From Scortum barcoo (taxonomy: Eukaryota > Chordata > Actinopteri > Centrarchiformes > Terapontidae): DNA of 64,000 bases. The stretch spans positions 13,354,252-13,418,251 of the forward strand of contig CM041548.1 in the NCBI GenBank assembly GCA_023238725.1. The letters are read 5' to 3'. Every line of letters starts with the position of its first letter. Position 1 is the first letter of the stretch. Made by a program: the position numbers and the translations under genes. Below the pieces are notes generated by a model that saw only the letters and a program-made list of their open reading frames with translations, was not told the DNA's origin and did no database searches. Below, in pieces: positions 63,456 through 64,000 of the stretch.

Positions 63456-63790
63456 CACACCGAGCCTTATTGTTATTGTTTTTTTTTCCCCCTGCGTTTT
63501 ATTTTTATTTTATCCTATCTGATTTCTTCTGGTTTTCTTCTAAAAGAGCGTCTCCCGGCTCTCCTCCGCAGTGTCGAGACAGCTCCCCGCACTGACAGAC
63601 GGACACATCCGAGCCTCTCCTTTACTCCACCCCTCCGCGAGCGTCACCCTGACAGTCAAAGCCCACCTGTCAATCCGCGCCTCTAATTGTTCACGGGGAT
63701 GGCTTTTCTTTTCGTTTCGACGCCTCCCTGCCCCCCCCCACATCCATCCCACATCCATCCCTCCCTCCTCTCTCTCCTCCTCCCCTGGAA

Positions 63791-64000
63791 GGCAAAACTC
63801 GCAGTGCAACAACAGACTGAGAGGTGCTTCAGAAACAAACAAACAAACAAACAAATAAATAAAAAAAGTTGACAGCCTGCGTGTGCGACAGAAGAGATAT
63901 TTCTAATATTAATAAAAAAAAAAAACAAATATACATGAGCTTTGGTTTGCAAAAAAAAAAAAAAAGAAAAAACTGGAGAAGTGTTTATATTATAATCAGA
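63791..64000. other. AT-rich edge upstream of the CpG-rich promoter
   Basis: CpG density falls off and the sequence becomes A-rich, with an (AAAC)n run at about 63,834-63,854 and poly-A runs at about 63,913-63,924 and 63,950-63,964. No gene is seen up to the end of the window. Confidence 0.6.

Larger units (their letters stand above)
62140..63790 (-). promoter_or_regulatory. tshz1 promoter, CpG-rich region and 5' UTR
   Basis: GC content and CpG density rise sharply here compared with the flanking DNA, especially at 62,760-63,240 and 63,540-63,690, as expected of a CpG-island promoter around the first exon of a developmental gene. I see no convincing TATA box, so the start site or sites are unknown and the 5' UTR length cannot be fixed; it lies upstream of 62515. 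A possible extra donor, AC|GTGAGT on the minus strand near 63341, hints at alternative non-coding first exons but is not supported by anything else. The tract includes CT/CA and GCA/GGA repeats that would be in or near the 5' UTR. Confidence 0.65.

Noticed and set aside
62848..63686. Plus-strand frames of 224 and 161 codons in the promoter region
   Set aside because: They run through the CT/CA microsatellite and GC-rich promoter DNA, are antisense to tshz1 and show no protein similarity. CpG-rich DNA is naturally poor in stops.

Overview
The window is vertebrate nuclear DNA, almost certainly from a percomorph teleost fish. It carries one convincing protein-coding gene, tshz1 (teashirt zinc finger homeobox 1), on the minus strand. 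Everything else is non-coding: AT-rich intergenic DNA, one large intron, microsatellites and old dispersed repeats. The fish assignment rests on the abundance of (AC)n/(GT)n microsatellites and on several dispersed repeats that I recognise from memory as typical of percomorph genomes; no alignment was run.

Layout from low to high coordinate: positions 1 to about 34,260 are the 3' flank of tshz1, with no gene I can support. They hold microsatellites, a short perfect-arm hairpin, several decayed mobile-element copies, and single-copy stretches that look like candidate regulatory elements. Positions about 34,262-35,512 are the likely 3' UTR, ending at a candidate AATAAA. Positions 35,513-38,859 are the large terminal coding exon. 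Positions 38,860-62,475 are a single 23,616-bp intron. Positions 62,476-62,515 are the 40-nt coding part of exon 1, recovered by eye because it is too short for a simple ORF search. It supplies the family N-terminus MPRRKQQAPRRSA and joins exon 2 in phase. Positions 62,516-64,000 are the 5' UTR and a CpG-rich promoter region.

The joined gene encodes 1,128 residues: an acidic N-terminus, three widely spaced zinc fingers, a CtBP-type PMDLT motif, an atypical homeodomain and two C-terminal C2H2 fingers. Wording unique to the TSHZ1 paralogue (not TSHZ2 or TSHZ3) runs through the N-terminal and middle parts. The isolated gene with a long intron and a long empty 3' flank is the classic arrangement of a developmental regulator surrounded by distal enhancers. 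The most interesting non-gene signals are an out-of-frame upstream ORF that crosses the exon junction and overlaps the tshz1 start for 111 codons, two TGACA-N2-TGTCA palindromes in the intron, and a TAAT-rich non-repetitive block at 58.1-58.8 kb. I found no bacterial-type system, CRISPR array, RNA gene or intact transposon.
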